64,000 nt of DNA from Opitutus sp. (GCA_024998815.1 JACEUQ010000002.1:696501-760500), one strand, 5' to 3'. Positions 1-8,107 are shown, numbered from the stretch's first letter. Numbers and translations are program-made. The notes: a model not told the origin generated them from the sequence alone.

Positions 1-73
1 ACACCAAGTCGGCCCGCTTCTGGAACACCGAAGAGAGCGCCGGGGCTAGGGCGGTGGCGGGGGTGGCGCTCAT
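1..73 (-). CDS. flhA: Flagellar export gate protein FlhA, N-terminal fragment
   Basis: Only the first 24 codons are in the window. The reading begins MSATPATALAPALSSV and continues FQKRADLV, which resembles the (K)R(S/A)DL stretch just before the first membrane helix of FlhA. FlhA is the large inner-membrane subunit of the flagellar type III export gate. Its ATG overlaps the stop of flhB in an ATGA junction, and flhB-flhA is the usual gene order. Identity rests on position and this short stretch only. Confidence 0.75.
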   Translation of the reverse strand, partial: MSATPATALAPALSSVFQKRADLV

Positions 74-1191
74 GCGGCGGAGCCTCCTTGTTGAGCGGCG
101 GCGGCGCGGCGGCTCGGCAGGCGATAGAAGTAGTAGCGGTGGGTGCGGTAAACGAAGGCCAGGATACCGGCGACCGCCTGGTAAAGTTCAGAGGGGATGG
201 CCTCACCGACGGTGGCGGTGGCGTAGAGCATGCGGGCGACGGGGCGGTTTTCGACCATCGGCACCTCGTGCTCGGCGGCGAGGGCCTTGATGCGGCGGGC
301 GAGGGCGTTCTCACCCTTGGCCAGCACCATGGGAGCAGCGTCGATGCCGCGCTCGTATTTGAGGGCCACGGCGTAGTGGGTCGGGTTGGTCACCACCACG
401 TCGGCGGTGGCCACGGCGGCGAGCATCTGGCGCTGGGCCAGGCGGCGGGCCATGCGGCGAATGGCGCCCTTGACCAGCGCGTTACCCTCAGCCTGCTTGG
501 TCTCCTCCTTGACCTCCTCCTTGGTCATCATGAGGTCCTTGCCGGTTTTGTACTTTTCGTAGGCGTAGCTGATCGCGGCGATCACGCCCAGAGCCAGCAT
601 CAGGCGCGACAGCAGCGAGCGCATACTGCCGAGCATAAATTGGCCCAGGTAAGCGACCTCCATCGGCGTGGTGAACAGCGGGTCGGCCAGCAACTGCTTG
701 AGCGCCAGCCACAGACACACGCCGATCGCGCACATTTTCATGAAATCGACACAGCCGCTGACCACGACCTGCTGGGAAACCAGGCGCTGAAACCCGGGGA
801 TCGGGTTAAGTTTTTCGAGTTTGAAGCCGAGCGCCTCGGGGGTGAGCTGGAAGCCGCTCTGCAAGCCACCGGCGAGCAGCGAAGCCACCACGGTGGCGAC
901 GAGGATCGGGGCCAAGACGATCGCCACGACCTTGCCGGCGGCCACCAGCGGCAGCGGCAAGTGGCCGGGCGCAAAGGGATCTATGCTCAAGTGAGCCAAC
1001 ACGTTGCTGGTGTACTCGGCAACCTCACGAGCCCCGCTGGCAGCACCGAGACTGAGCGAAAAAAACGCGGCCGCCAGCGAGCAAACCATGCCCAACTCCG
1101 CCGAACGCGCGAACTGCCCCTTGTCATGGGCCTCCGTCAGGCGCTTGCCTGAGGCTTCTTCGGTTTTGGAGTCTTTGTCGTCGTCGGCCAT
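70..1191 (-). CDS. flhB: Flagellar export switch protein FlhB
   Basis: FlhB is the inner-membrane protein of the flagellar type III secretion system that switches export from hook to filament substrates after cleaving itself. The protein has about 373 residues. It starts MADDDKDSKTEEASGKRL, the typical charged FlhB N-terminus, followed by four hydrophobic segments (roughly 30-215) and a cytoplasmic domain with the self-cleavage motif NPTH at about residue 269, the same position as in Escherichia coli. An ATG 12 codons upstream (1227) is in frame, but the internal ATG at 1191 matches the family start. It overlaps flhA by four bases. A spacer and the EF-hand gene separate it from fliR. Confidence 0.95.
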   Translation of the reverse strand: MADDDKDSKTEEASGKRLTEAHDKGQFARSAELGMVCSLAAAFFSLSLGAASGAREVAEYTSNVLAHLSIDPFAPGHLPLPLVAAGKVVAIVLAPILVATVVASLLAGGLQSGFQLTPEALGFKLEKLNPIPGFQRLVSQQVVVSGCVDFMKMCAIGVCLWLALKQLLADPLFTTPMEVAYLGQFMLGSMRSLLSRLMLALGVIAAISYAYEKYKTGKDLMMTKEEVKEETKQAEGNALVKGAIRRMARRLAQRQMLAAVATADVVVTNPTHYAVALKYERGIDAAPMVLAKGENALARRIKALAAEHEVPMVENRPVARMLYATATVGEAIPSELYQAVAGILAFVYRTHRYYFYRLPSRRAAAAQQGGSAA

Positions 1192-1539
1192 TGAAAGGGA
1201 GAATTTACTTAGCAAGCCCGCTGCCAAGCGCGTGCCAACAACCCTAAGACGTTATACAACAGCTTTTAATAATTTTAAAAAAGCTGCCAGATGCGCGGCG
1301 GAAAAGAAAAATGAAGATCGCGCTAAAGAAGCGGCAAATTGTGCCGCTAGGTGATTTGGACACTGGTGTTTGCGCGGGAAGTGGAGGATGCGCTGCAGCT
1401 GGTTTGCGCGTGATCGACCCAGCCCACACGGAGGTGGGCCCTCCCTCGGTCCCGATTCATCCCACGTGCGATCCCAAGTGCCGATCCCCCGGAGGGACGA
1501 CCTCAGTGTCGTCCGTGCTCTACCCGATCCACACCCACA
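1192..1539. other. Intergenic region upstream of flhB with dispersed repeat motifs
   Basis: I see no convincing gene in these 350 bases. The part next to flhB is AT-rich for this genome (about 1240-1345) and could hold its promoter. From about 1417 the motif CCCAGCCCACACGGAGGTGG appears, which recurs at 33320 and, degenerate, at 26388. At about 1498 a complement of the ACGGACGAC-type motif recurs, as at 33200 and 27594. Confidence 0.5.
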
Positions 1540-1570
1540 AAAAAAAGACCCCGCCACATCGGGCGGGGTC
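1540..1570 (-). terminator. Rho-independent terminator after the EF-hand gene
   Basis: A perfect 9-bp stem, GACCCCGCC (1547-1555) pairing with GGCGGGGTC (1562-1570), closes a 6-base loop. On the minus strand it is followed by a run of seven T. It lies 24 bases after the stop of the EF-hand gene. A second A/T run on the other side means it could also work on the plus strand. Confidence 0.85.
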
Positions 1571-1593
1571 TAAAAAAAAGACTGAAACTCAGA

Positions 1594-1836
1594 TTACTTA
1601 GCGGCTTCGGCGGCCTTCTTCTTGTCAGCGGCGGCCTTTTTGGCGGCGCTCATTGCAGCTTTCTCTTCTTTATCCAAGGTGCCGTCTTTGTTGGCATCAT
1701 ATTTCTCTAAATCGGCAGCGGAAGGCGGCTTGGGCTTCTTCTTTTCCGATTCCTCGGCTGAAGCGGAGGAAACCGCGAAACCGATGACCAGAAGGGCAAG
1801 AACGCAACGGAGCGAGTGAGCTAGGGTGTTTTTCAT
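1594..1836 (-). CDS. Small secreted EF-hand protein
   Basis: An 80-residue protein starting MKNTLAHSLRCVLALLVIG, with a signal peptide ending near ASAEE. A short Lys/Pro-rich linker follows, then one EF-hand calcium-binding loop, DANKDGTLDKEE (about residues 47-58), and an Ala/Lys-rich tail. The start at 1836 puts the signal peptide at the N-terminus; an ATG at 1872 would add 12 unlikely residues. It sits between fliR and flhB and ends in its own terminator. Small secreted single EF-hand proteins are common in Verrucomicrobiota and Planctomycetota; the ligand role is a family inference and no flagellar role is shown. Confidence 0.75.
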   Translation of the reverse strand: MKNTLAHSLRCVLALLVIGFAVSSASAEESEKKKPKPPSAADLEKYDANKDGTLDKEEKAAMSAAKKAAADKKKAAEAAK

Positions 1837-1938
1837 TTTATGGGTGTTAAAGCATTCGGAACAAAGCCCCAACGACCACTCAGGTCCACTCCAAATTATA
1901 AAATTGTGGTCCGCTCATACCCACCGCCGGACGTCCGC

Positions 1939-2697
1939 TCAACGGCGCGTCACCAGCTCGAGCATCGTCCAAGGCAGGCGATCGAACGCGCCCGACAGGT
2001 ACCGAGTAAACAACGCCCCGCCGCCAGCCAACAGCATCATGCCCATCAGCGAGCGCATGGCGCCACTGAGGATAAACACGTTCATCTTCGGCACCGCCCG
2101 CCCCAAAATCGCAAAGGCGAAGGTGATCACGAAATTGAGCGCAATAAACGGCGCGGCCATCCGCAGCGCCATTTCCATGAGCGCCGACAGCCCGCCCACC
2201 AGGGTCTCGGCCGCCATCGGGCTCAGGCCACCCATTCCTGGCGGTGCGATCACAAAACTGCGCGCAAAGGCCGCCAGTACCTGCTCATGGGCGTGCAACG
2301 CGAAAAACATCAACCCGGCAAAGAAGCCCATCAACGAGGGCAGCGGCTCCTGCGAGGGTTTCGGCACGTCAAAGCCGGGCGCGGCGATCAAACCCACTTC
2401 GCCCGAGATCAACCGTCCCGCCAACTCCGCCCCGGACATCACCATGCGCATCACCAACCCCATCGCCAAACCGAGTAACAATTCGTGCAACGACGCCCCG
2501 GCCAAACTGACCAGCGCCGAGGTCGGCGGCACCACCCCGGGCGGGGCCACCGAGGCCAGCAGCCCGCCCAGCATAAACGCCAGCGCCGCGCGTAACATGG
2601 GCGGCAACGTGGTGCCGCCCATCGTCGGCAGGGCCAAGACCACGCCGATGGCCCGCAACGAGCCCATCATGACCACCATTATGTCCGCCCAGGGCAT
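1939..2697 (-). CDS. fliR: Flagellar export apparatus protein FliR
   Basis: FliR forms part of the FliPQR export gate in the flagellar basal body membrane. The 252-residue protein has about six hydrophobic segments and conserved FliR features: an early R-A-x-G stretch (GSLRAIGVVLALPT), the G-E-x-G region around 'LISGEVGLIAAPGFD', and a late segment reading NFVITFAFAILGRAVPKMN, close to the family's 'N-V-F-x-x-G' ending. The length is typical. It lies 12 bases after fliQ and is the last gene of the uninterrupted fliL-fliR run. Confidence 0.95.
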   Translation of the reverse strand: MPWADIMVVMMGSLRAIGVVLALPTMGGTTLPPMLRAALAFMLGGLLASVAPPGVVPPTSALVSLAGASLHELLLGLAMGLVMRMVMSGAELAGRLISGEVGLIAAPGFDVPKPSQEPLPSLMGFFAGLMFFALHAHEQVLAAFARSFVIAPPGMGGLSPMAAETLVGGLSALMEMALRMAAPFIALNFVITFAFAILGRAVPKMNVFILSGAMRSLMGMMLLAGGGALFTRYLSGAFDRLPWTMLELVTRR

Positions 2698-2709
2698 GGC
2701 CTTCGCGGG

Positions 2710-2979
2710 CTAGGGCCCCATGCTGCTGATGCGCATCAGGCTTTGCACCGTATACTCGGAGAGCAGCCGCAACACCCACGGGGCGAGCAGCATCATCACC
2801 GCAGCCAGCGCGATTAATTTGGGCACAAAGGTCAGCGTTGCCTCCTGAATACTGGTGACCGATTGCACCAGGCTGGTCAGCAAACCGACGATCAGAATCA
2901 CCCCGACAAAGGGGGCCATCAGGTACAGCGAGAACATCACCACCGTCTTAAAAATATCAATGGCGGCCTCGGCGTTCAT
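2710..2979 (-). CDS. fliQ: Flagellar export apparatus protein FliQ
   Basis: FliQ is a small two-helix subunit of the FliPQR gate. The protein has 89 residues, the expected size, with hydrophobic segments at about 14-38 and 51-72 and the conserved core 'LLTSLVQSVTSIQEATLTFVP' (given here only as a landmark, about residues 33-53). Its start overlaps the end of fliP by four bases, showing translational coupling in the order fliP-fliQ-fliR. Confidence 0.95.
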   Translation of the reverse strand: MNAEAAIDIFKTVVMFSLYLMAPFVGVILIVGLLTSLVQSVTSIQEATLTFVPKLIALAAVMMLLAPWVLRLLSEYTVQSLMRISSMGP

Positions 2980-3908
2980 ACGCGGAAACTCATCACCAGG
3001 CTTTGCACCACCAGGTGCCAGCCATCAACGAGGACAAAGAGCAGGAGTTTAAAGGGCAACGCGATGGTCGCCGGCGGCATCATCATCATGCCCAGCGCCA
3101 TCAGGGTGGCCGAGACGAGCAGATCGATGACGAGGAAGGGCAAAAAGATGAGGAAGCCCATCTGGAAGGCGGTTTGCAGCTCGCTGATGATGTAAGCGGG
3201 CACCACCACGCGCAGCGGCAGGTCATCGACCTTGGTCGGTGGAAAACGCCCCAGTTGCAGGAAAAATTCCAGGTCGCGGGTGCGGGTCTGCTTGAGCATG
3301 AACTCGCGCAGGGGTTGCGAAGCGGCCTCCAACGCCTGGGCCGTCCCTTGCTTACCCTCCATGTAGGGCTGTATCCCGTTTTTGTAAGATTTCTCCAACA
3401 CCGGCCCCATGATAAAAAGCGTCAGGAACAGGGCCAACCCGGTGACAATTTGATTGGCCGGGGCACTGGGCACGCCGATCGCGGTACGTACAAACCCGAG
3501 CACGATGACGATGCGGGTAAACGAGGTCATTAACAGGATCAGCGACGGGGCAACGCTCAAGAGCGTCATCACCACCACGATCTGCATGCCCACGCTGGCC
3601 GAACCGGCCTGCCCTGCCCCACCCTCCAAATCCACCGCCAGCCGCCAGGGCGCGGCCGCCGCAGCCGGAGCCGCTGGCGCCTCCTGGGCGCTCAACACCG
3701 CAGGCATGAGCAGCACCAGCGCGAGGAAGCACCAAGCGGCGAGTTTTAAAATGAAGGAAGTCAGGGCCGTGCCACCGACCTCTTTCTCTTTCCTCTTTAT
3801 CTTAATCGTTCTCTTGTCCGATCCGGTTCGTATCGGAACCGATCTGAGCAAGCCCCCTGACGAAAGAGAACGAGTAAGAGTAAGAGAACGAGAACGATTC
3901 AAGACCAT
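2976..3908 (-). CDS. fliP: Flagellar export apparatus protein FliP; start uncertain
   Basis: FliP is a gate subunit of the flagellar type III export apparatus. The recognisable protein begins with a signal peptide reading FILKLAAWCFLALVLL (near 3755) and covers the whole family: MTSFTRIVIVLGFVRTAIG, the FLTLFIMGP region, and the C-terminal helices with 'LPFKLLLFVLVDGW'. No ATG, GTG or TTG lies directly before the signal peptide. The nearest in-frame normal start is ATG 3908, which would add about 50 residues encoded by a repeat-like AGAACG-rich spacer. A CTG at 3764 is an alternative. The coordinates use the ATG, but I doubt the long N-terminus is native. Confidence 0.85.
   Translation of the reverse strand: MVLNRSRSLTLTRSLSSGGLLRSVPIRTGSDKRTIKIKRKEKEVGGTALTSFILKLAAWCFLALVLLMPAVLSAQEAPAAPAAAAAPWRLAVDLEGGAGQAGSASVGMQIVVVMTLLSVAPSLILLMTSFTRIVIVLGFVRTAIGVPSAPANQIVTGLALFLTLFIMGPVLEKSYKNGIQPYMEGKQGTAQALEAASQPLREFMLKQTRTRDLEFFLQLGRFPPTKVDDLPLRVVVPAYIISELQTAFQMGFLIFLPFLVIDLLVSATLMALGMMMMPPATIALPFKLLLFVLVDGWHLVVQSLVMSFRV
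3779..3906. repeat. AGAACG/CGTTCTC-rich dispersed repeat between fliO and fliP
   Basis: The stretch has TCTTTCTC..ATCGTTCTCTTG on one side and GAACGAGTAAGAG..GAACGAGAACGATTC on the other, forming an imperfect inverted repeat around a GC-rich middle. A very similar block lies at about 27618-27755 next to glpK, with the same GAACGAGAACGATTAAGAG words. It occupies nearly all of the fliO-fliP spacer. Confidence 0.7.
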
Positions 3909-3948
3909 GGGAGGGACGCCCATGCCACTCCGCAGGCCACTGCTCGCA

Positions 3949-4401
3949 CTAGGCTTTGTTGGCGTCATCGAGGTCGTCTTGGGAATCCAGGGGCGAAAGC
4001 ATTTGAATGCCGCCGGCAGCGACACCGAGCAGGAACCGGCGGCCATCGCAGGAGGCCACGACAAGGAACTGGCGGTTACCCAGCGCACGCGTATCCTCGA
4101 TTTGAATATTTCCACGGCGGCCCGGTTTGCTGGGTTGCCGGCGGCGCCAAAACCACACCGCGCCGGCGGTCACGCCGACCAGCACCACAAATACCCAGGT
4201 CGCGGAGGTGGCCGCCGGGGTTGCGGGCGCAACACCGGCAGGCGTCGGGCCGCCGGCAGGATAAAGCAGGGTTTCGCCCTCACGGGCGGTTGGAAGGGGT
4301 TCGGCAGCGTGCATCAGCTGCGTCGTCTCCATAACGACGCAGCCAACGACCACTGTCAGCCAGCGTACCAGGCTGGAAGGGGTGAAAAGGGGGAGGCGCA
4401 T
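3949..4401 (-). CDS. fliO: Flagellar biosynthesis protein FliO
   Basis: FliO is a small bitopic membrane protein that helps assemble the FliP ring. The protein has 150 residues: an N-terminal hydrophobic segment ending near 'MHAAEP' (probably a signal peptide), a Pro/Ala-rich periplasmic stretch, one membrane helix (about 70-88, TWVFVVLVGVTAGAVWFW), and a cytoplasmic domain with 'ALGNRQFLVVASCDGRRFLLG', typical of FliO. It shares one base with the fliN stop (TAATG) and precedes fliP. Confidence 0.9.
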   Translation of the reverse strand: MRLPLFTPSSLVRWLTVVVGCVVMETTQLMHAAEPLPTAREGETLLYPAGGPTPAGVAPATPAATSATWVFVVLVGVTAGAVWFWRRRQPSKPGRRGNIQIEDTRALGNRQFLVVASCDGRRFLLGVAAGGIQMLSPLDSQDDLDDANKA

Positions 4402-4649
4402 TAGGAGGCGGGGCCGATCAACTCGATGATCTTGATGCCGAAATGCTCCTCCACGACCACGACCTCGCCGTAGGCGACGAGTTTGTCGTTCACGTAGAGG
4501 CCGACCGGCTCGCTGGCTTTGTGCTGCAACTGGATGACGGAGCCGGCGGCGAGCGCGAGCACCTCGCGCATCGAGAGCATGCTCGAGCCGAGTTGCACGG
4601 TGACCTTCACCTTCACATCCATCACCAGATCAATAGTGGCGCTTTCCAT
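4401..4649 (-). CDS. fliN: Flagellar motor switch protein FliN
   Basis: FliN forms the bottom of the C ring with FliM and is needed for export and rotation switching. The protein has 82 residues and consists of just the SpoA domain: DVKVKVTVQLGSSMLSMREV, then GSVIQLQHKASEPVGLYVND and the ending EEHFGIKIIELI. The variable N-terminal extension of longer FliN proteins is missing, so this is a short form. It lies seven bases after fliM and overlaps fliO. Confidence 0.95.
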   Translation of the reverse strand: MESATIDLVMDVKVKVTVQLGSSMLSMREVLALAAGSVIQLQHKASEPVGLYVNDKLVAYGEVVVVEEHFGIKIIELIGPAS

Positions 4650-4655
4650 GATATT

Positions 4656-5684
4656 TTAGGACCGGGCTTGGTCAGCCTCGGTCAGTTTACGGTTGAGTTT
4701 CACGGCGACCTGCTGGCCTTCGAGGCCGACAGTGCCTAAAAATTTGGGGATGCCATTGAGCAGTACGCGGGTCTGCTCGATGTTGCCCATCGGGATTTCC
4801 AACAGGTCGCCCACGCGCATGCTGGCGATTTCGCGCAGCGGCATGTCGGGCAGGTTCCATTCGGCGCGCACGGGCAGTTGCACGTGCTCGTACACATCAT
4901 GCCACTCGGCCTTGGCTGCGGCGGCCACCGGCGCGGTGTCCTTTTGGCGGCGCTGTTGCAGGGATTTAACCAAGGGCTCGATGGTGTAATACGGCAGGCC
5001 GATCTGAATCTGCTCAGAGCAGTCGCCAAAGCTCACCTCGATGGCCAGCGCCAGCACCACCGAGTCGCGCGGCGAGGTCTGCAGGAAGCGGCCGTTACTC
5101 TCATGGCCGATGATCGCGTGGTGCAGTTCCTTGTCCTCGCGCCACTGCGAACACCACTCCTCCAAAATAATCTTCAGCACGTCCTCCAGCAGCGAAACCT
5201 CAATCTCGGTGAGGTAACGCTCGGCCTTCACAGAATGGCCGCGTCCACCCAGCAAGCGGTCGACAAACGTGAGCGCGAGACGGGGATTCACATCCAACAA
5301 ACCCACCCCGACCAGGGGCTCCATTTTGAACAAACAAATGTGCGAGGGCGACGCCAGCCCCTCGGTGAACTTGGCGTAGGACTGCGTCTGCAAGCGCGCC
5401 ATTTTCAAGCCGCACTCCATGCGCAAAAACATGGCCAGGCGGGCGGCCAAATAACGGATAAAATCCTCGTGCAGGATGCGCAACCGGCGCAGCTCGACCT
5501 CGGTCAGGAAGGTCGGGTTGCGGAAGTCGTAGGACTCCACCCGAACCTCCTCGGACTCACCGATGCGTTTGCCGTCGGCACGAATCAGCGGCGGCCGCGT
5601 CTCGGCCACTGCCGCAGCCAGCAGTTGGTCAATCTCGCTCTGGTCGAGAATGCCGCCCCCGATATTGTCCGTGGAGTCGCCCAT
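4656..5684 (-). CDS. fliM: Flagellar motor switch protein FliM
   Basis: FliM links FliG to FliN in the C ring and binds phosphorylated CheY. The protein has 342 residues. Near the N-terminus 'ILDQSEIDQLLAA' matches the CheY-P-binding motif. A CheC-like middle domain follows (about 50-240), with 'LTFVDRLLGGRGH', and then a C-terminal SpoA domain ('VQLPVRAEWNLPDMPLREI' to 'FLGTVGLEGQQVAVKL'). Length and order are standard. It sits between fliL (2 bases) and fliN (6 bases). Confidence 0.95.
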   Translation of the reverse strand: MGDSTDNIGGGILDQSEIDQLLAAAVAETRPPLIRADGKRIGESEEVRVESYDFRNPTFLTEVELRRLRILHEDFIRYLAARLAMFLRMECGLKMARLQTQSYAKFTEGLASPSHICLFKMEPLVGVGLLDVNPRLALTFVDRLLGGRGHSVKAERYLTEIEVSLLEDVLKIILEEWCSQWREDKELHHAIIGHESNGRFLQTSPRDSVVLALAIEVSFGDCSEQIQIGLPYYTIEPLVKSLQQRRQKDTAPVAAAAKAEWHDVYEHVQLPVRAEWNLPDMPLREIASMRVGDLLEIPMGNIEQTRVLLNGIPKFLGTVGLEGQQVAVKLNRKLTEADQARS

Positions 5685-5686
5685 AA

Positions 5687-6334
5687 TTACTGCACTACAA
5701 ATTCCGAGAAATAGAGGTTTTCGGCCACCTTGCTGCCAAGGGCCTGATTGTAGGAGGCGAGCAAGCGCTCGCGGAGGATGTTCTTGAACCCGGCTTCCTC
5801 CAGATCCGCGAGGGTAAGCGAGGACAGCACCGCGAGCGTAATGTCAGTCAACTGAGGTTTGGCCTCCGCAAAACGCTCGGCTAAATCGGGCCTCTCGCCG
5901 GTGATCAGGAAGGTGGCCTTGAGGTAACGCGTGCCCATGGTGCCGGCGAGGTTCACCACGACGTTTTCAAATTTGTAGCCCTCGCCGCCACCGCCGCCCT
6001 TGGCGCCATGCGGGTCGGCTTTTTTAGCCCCATGCGGATCGGCTTTTTTGGCACCATGAGCGTCGGCTTTGGCATCGGCCTTAGGTTTGGCCTCGCCGTG
6101 GGCTGCGGCCTCGGGATCGCCGGCGGCCACCGCCTCAGCCACGCTGGCCTTGAACTTGGGCAACAGCACGAAATTGGCGACGCCCCACGTGGCGGCCGGG
6201 GCCATCACGATGGCGATGATCGCCGGCATCATCGCCTTCATTCCACCTCCACCACCGCCGCCCGCAGCTGGCGCCGCCCCGTGGCCATCGCCTTTTTCGG
6301 CGGCCGGTGCCGCATCTGGTTTTTTGTCGGACAT
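5687..6334 (-). CDS. fliL: Flagellar basal body-associated protein FliL
   Basis: FliL is an inner-membrane protein that surrounds the stator and supports motor torque. The protein has 215 residues: a Gly/Ala-rich cytoplasmic head, one membrane helix (about 33-57), a long charged linker with three near-copies of (K)ADxHGAK (about 95-118), and the periplasmic FliL domain beginning YKFENVVVNLAGTMGTRYLK and ending 'ENLYFSEFVVQ'. The linker repeats are unusual; the domain itself is typical. It precedes fliM. Confidence 0.92.
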   Translation of the reverse strand: MSDKKPDAAPAAEKGDGHGAAPAAGGGGGGGMKAMMPAIIAIVMAPAATWGVANFVLLPKFKASVAEAVAAGDPEAAAHGEAKPKADAKADAHGAKKADPHGAKKADPHGAKGGGGGEGYKFENVVVNLAGTMGTRYLKATFLITGERPDLAERFAEAKPQLTDITLAVLSSLTLADLEEAGFKNILRERLLASYNQALGSKVAENLYFSEFVVQ

Positions 6335-6345
6335 AAATTAAAAAC

Positions 6346-7635
6346 TTAACGCTTCAGGTTCACGACTTCCTCAAGGATCGAGTCGGACACGGTGACGATG
6401 CGCGAGCTGGCTTGGAAACTGCGCTGCACGGTGATCATGTTGGCGAACTGCTCGGTGAGATCGACGTTGGACAACTCCAGCCTGCCGGCCTGGATGGTGC
6501 CCAGACCGTTGTTACCGGGGCTATTGAGGCCGGTTGCATCGAGAGCGGTACTGCCGGTGATGGGACCGGCGGCGGTGAAGCCGGCGTAAAGGTTGTCGCC
6601 GGCGCGTTGCAGGGCCGAGGGGTCCCTGAAATTTTGCAGGAGCAGCTTGTTGGTCGTCGCCGAACTGCCGTCGGAGTAGAACTCAATCACGTTACCCTGA
6701 GGATCGAAGGAGTAGGATTGGAGACCGGCCGGGGTGGTCGCGGCCAAGGCGGCGGTGTCAGCGGTGACTTTGCTGGCGGCAGCCGTGGTCGAGGAGGTGG
6801 TCAGGGAAGTCAGAAAGGCACTGGTCACAGATGGCTTGCCAAGTACGGCTGAGTTACCGGCGGCAATAGCCGCGCTGAGAGCATTCTTAACAGCGGTGGC
6901 GGCGGCCGAAGCGGTAGCGAGGGCAACATTGGTGGGAGCGGCGGCGGCGGCGGCGATGGCCGTGGTTTCAGCAGTGGTCGCCGTGCCCAAGGCGGTGGTA
7001 GCGGTAGCCAGGGCCGCGGCATTGTTTTGGCCAGCCGCGCTGGTCACGAGGCCCGCGAGGCTGGTATTGACGGCGGCGGCCACGGTGGCGTTGGCAGCCG
7101 TGTTGGCGATATTGGTGGCGTTGTGCACCGGCCAGGTAGCGGCGATTTCAGAACTGGTGCGCAGGCGGACGTTACCCACGGTGCTGGGAGCGTTCAGGTA
7201 ATCGCCGCCCGTTAAGCCCTGTACCCGCAGGCCCTTGGTGGTGACCAAAAAGCCTTTGTCATCCATGCGGAAATCGCCGGCACGGGTGGCGAATTGGCTG
7301 CCGTCAATCGGGCTGGCCACCACGAAAAACCCGGTGCCGGAAATACCCAGATCGGTGCTCACCCCGGTGCTACTCAAAGCGCCCTGGTTCATGTTGGCGT
7401 TGATCGATGCCAACTTGACGCCGGTACCCACCTGGATGGCCGAAAGATTGGAGCTGGTGGCGGTGGAGGCGGCGGAGGCGCGCAGGGTGTTGCTGAAGTT
7501 TTCTTGGAAATTGGCGGTCGAACCTTTGAAGCCAACGGTGTTCACGTTGGCGATATTGTTACCGATGACTTCGAGGCCCTTGGTGAAACTTTGCAGAGCG
7601 CTCGTACCTGAAGTGAGTGTGCCGATGAGTGACAT
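6346..7635 (-). CDS. flgE: Flagellar hook protein FlgE-type
   Basis: A hook/rod family protein of 429 residues. The N-terminus has the rod/hook signature 'GLEVIGNNIANVNTVGFKGS' and the C-terminus has 'LSNVDLTEQFANMITVQRSF', both coiled-coil ends of the FlgE/F/G family. After the conserved 'GTGFFVVASPIDGSQFATRAG' stretch there is an Ala/Thr/Ser-rich low-complexity insert from about residue 165 to 315, where FlgE proteins carry their variable outer domains. Position after flgD supports FlgE rather than FlgF or FlgG. Confidence 0.88.
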   Translation of the reverse strand: MSLIGTLTSGTSALQSFTKGLEVIGNNIANVNTVGFKGSTANFQENFSNTLRASAASTATSSNLSAIQVGTGVKLASINANMNQGALSSTGVSTDLGISGTGFFVVASPIDGSQFATRAGDFRMDDKGFLVTTKGLRVQGLTGGDYLNAPSTVGNVRLRTSSEIAATWPVHNATNIANTAANATVAAAVNTSLAGLVTSAAGQNNAAALATATTALGTATTAETTAIAAAAAAPTNVALATASAAATAVKNALSAAIAAGNSAVLGKPSVTSAFLTSLTTSSTTAAASKVTADTAALAATTPAGLQSYSFDPQGNVIEFYSDGSSATTNKLLLQNFRDPSALQRAGDNLYAGFTAAGPITGSTALDATGLNSPGNNGLGTIQAGRLELSNVDLTEQFANMITVQRSFQASSRIVTVSDSILEEVVNLKR

Positions 7636-7659
7636 GAGGGAGGGGGTTAAGGGTTACGA

Positions 7660-8094
7660 TTAATTCGAAGCGGGGGCCGGGGCCACGCCGACGACTTTGG
7701 ATAACGGGTAGGCGGTTCCGCCGACGTTCAGATTGACGCTGCCCGAAGAGACATCGACGGACTTGACCAGCCCGGTCACCAGGCCGTTGGGGGTGTTCAG
7801 GGTGACTTGGTGGCCAATCATGCCGGCGGCCGACTGCAGGGCGAAATCGTTTTGCAGGCTAGCCATGTCTTTGGCCATTTCCGAGGACTGCTGCAGGGCG
7901 GAGAACTGGGCCATCTGCGCCATGAAGGAGGTGTCCTCCATCGGCTTCATCGGATCCTGGGACTGGAGCTGAACGGTGAGTAACTTCAAGAAATCCGCCT
8001 GACCGAGGGCTTTCTGCGGCGTGCGCATCGAGCCGGGTTGGGTCGTCGAGGAGGCCGGATTAAAGGCGGCTGCGGTGATTGCTGAGGTGCTCAT
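7660..8094 (-). CDS. flgD: Flagellar hook assembly protein FlgD
   Basis: FlgD caps the growing hook and guides FlgE polymerisation. The protein has 144 residues, starting MSTSAITAAAFNPASS. It holds the conserved stretch LGQADFLKLLTVQLQSQDPM followed by 'MEDTSFMAQMAQFSALQ'. The C-terminal part is short (no full FnIII/Tudor region), so this is a minimal FlgD. The reading frame stays open upstream to 8526 across the 3' part of fliK, but that part is out of family; 8094 is the start. Confidence 0.9.
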   Translation of the reverse strand: MSTSAITAAAFNPASSTTQPGSMRTPQKALGQADFLKLLTVQLQSQDPMKPMEDTSFMAQMAQFSALQQSSEMAKDMASLQNDFALQSAAGMIGHQVTLNTPNGLVTGLVKSVDVSSGSVNLNVGGTAYPLSKVVGVAPAPASN

Positions 8095-8107
8095 AAGGAA
8101 GCGGGGG

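Noticed and set aside
88-1152. A 354-codon open frame on the plus strand opposite flhB
   Set aside because: It is antisense to the clear FlhB gene, and its composition (His, Gly, Arg) is that of a GC-rich shadow frame.
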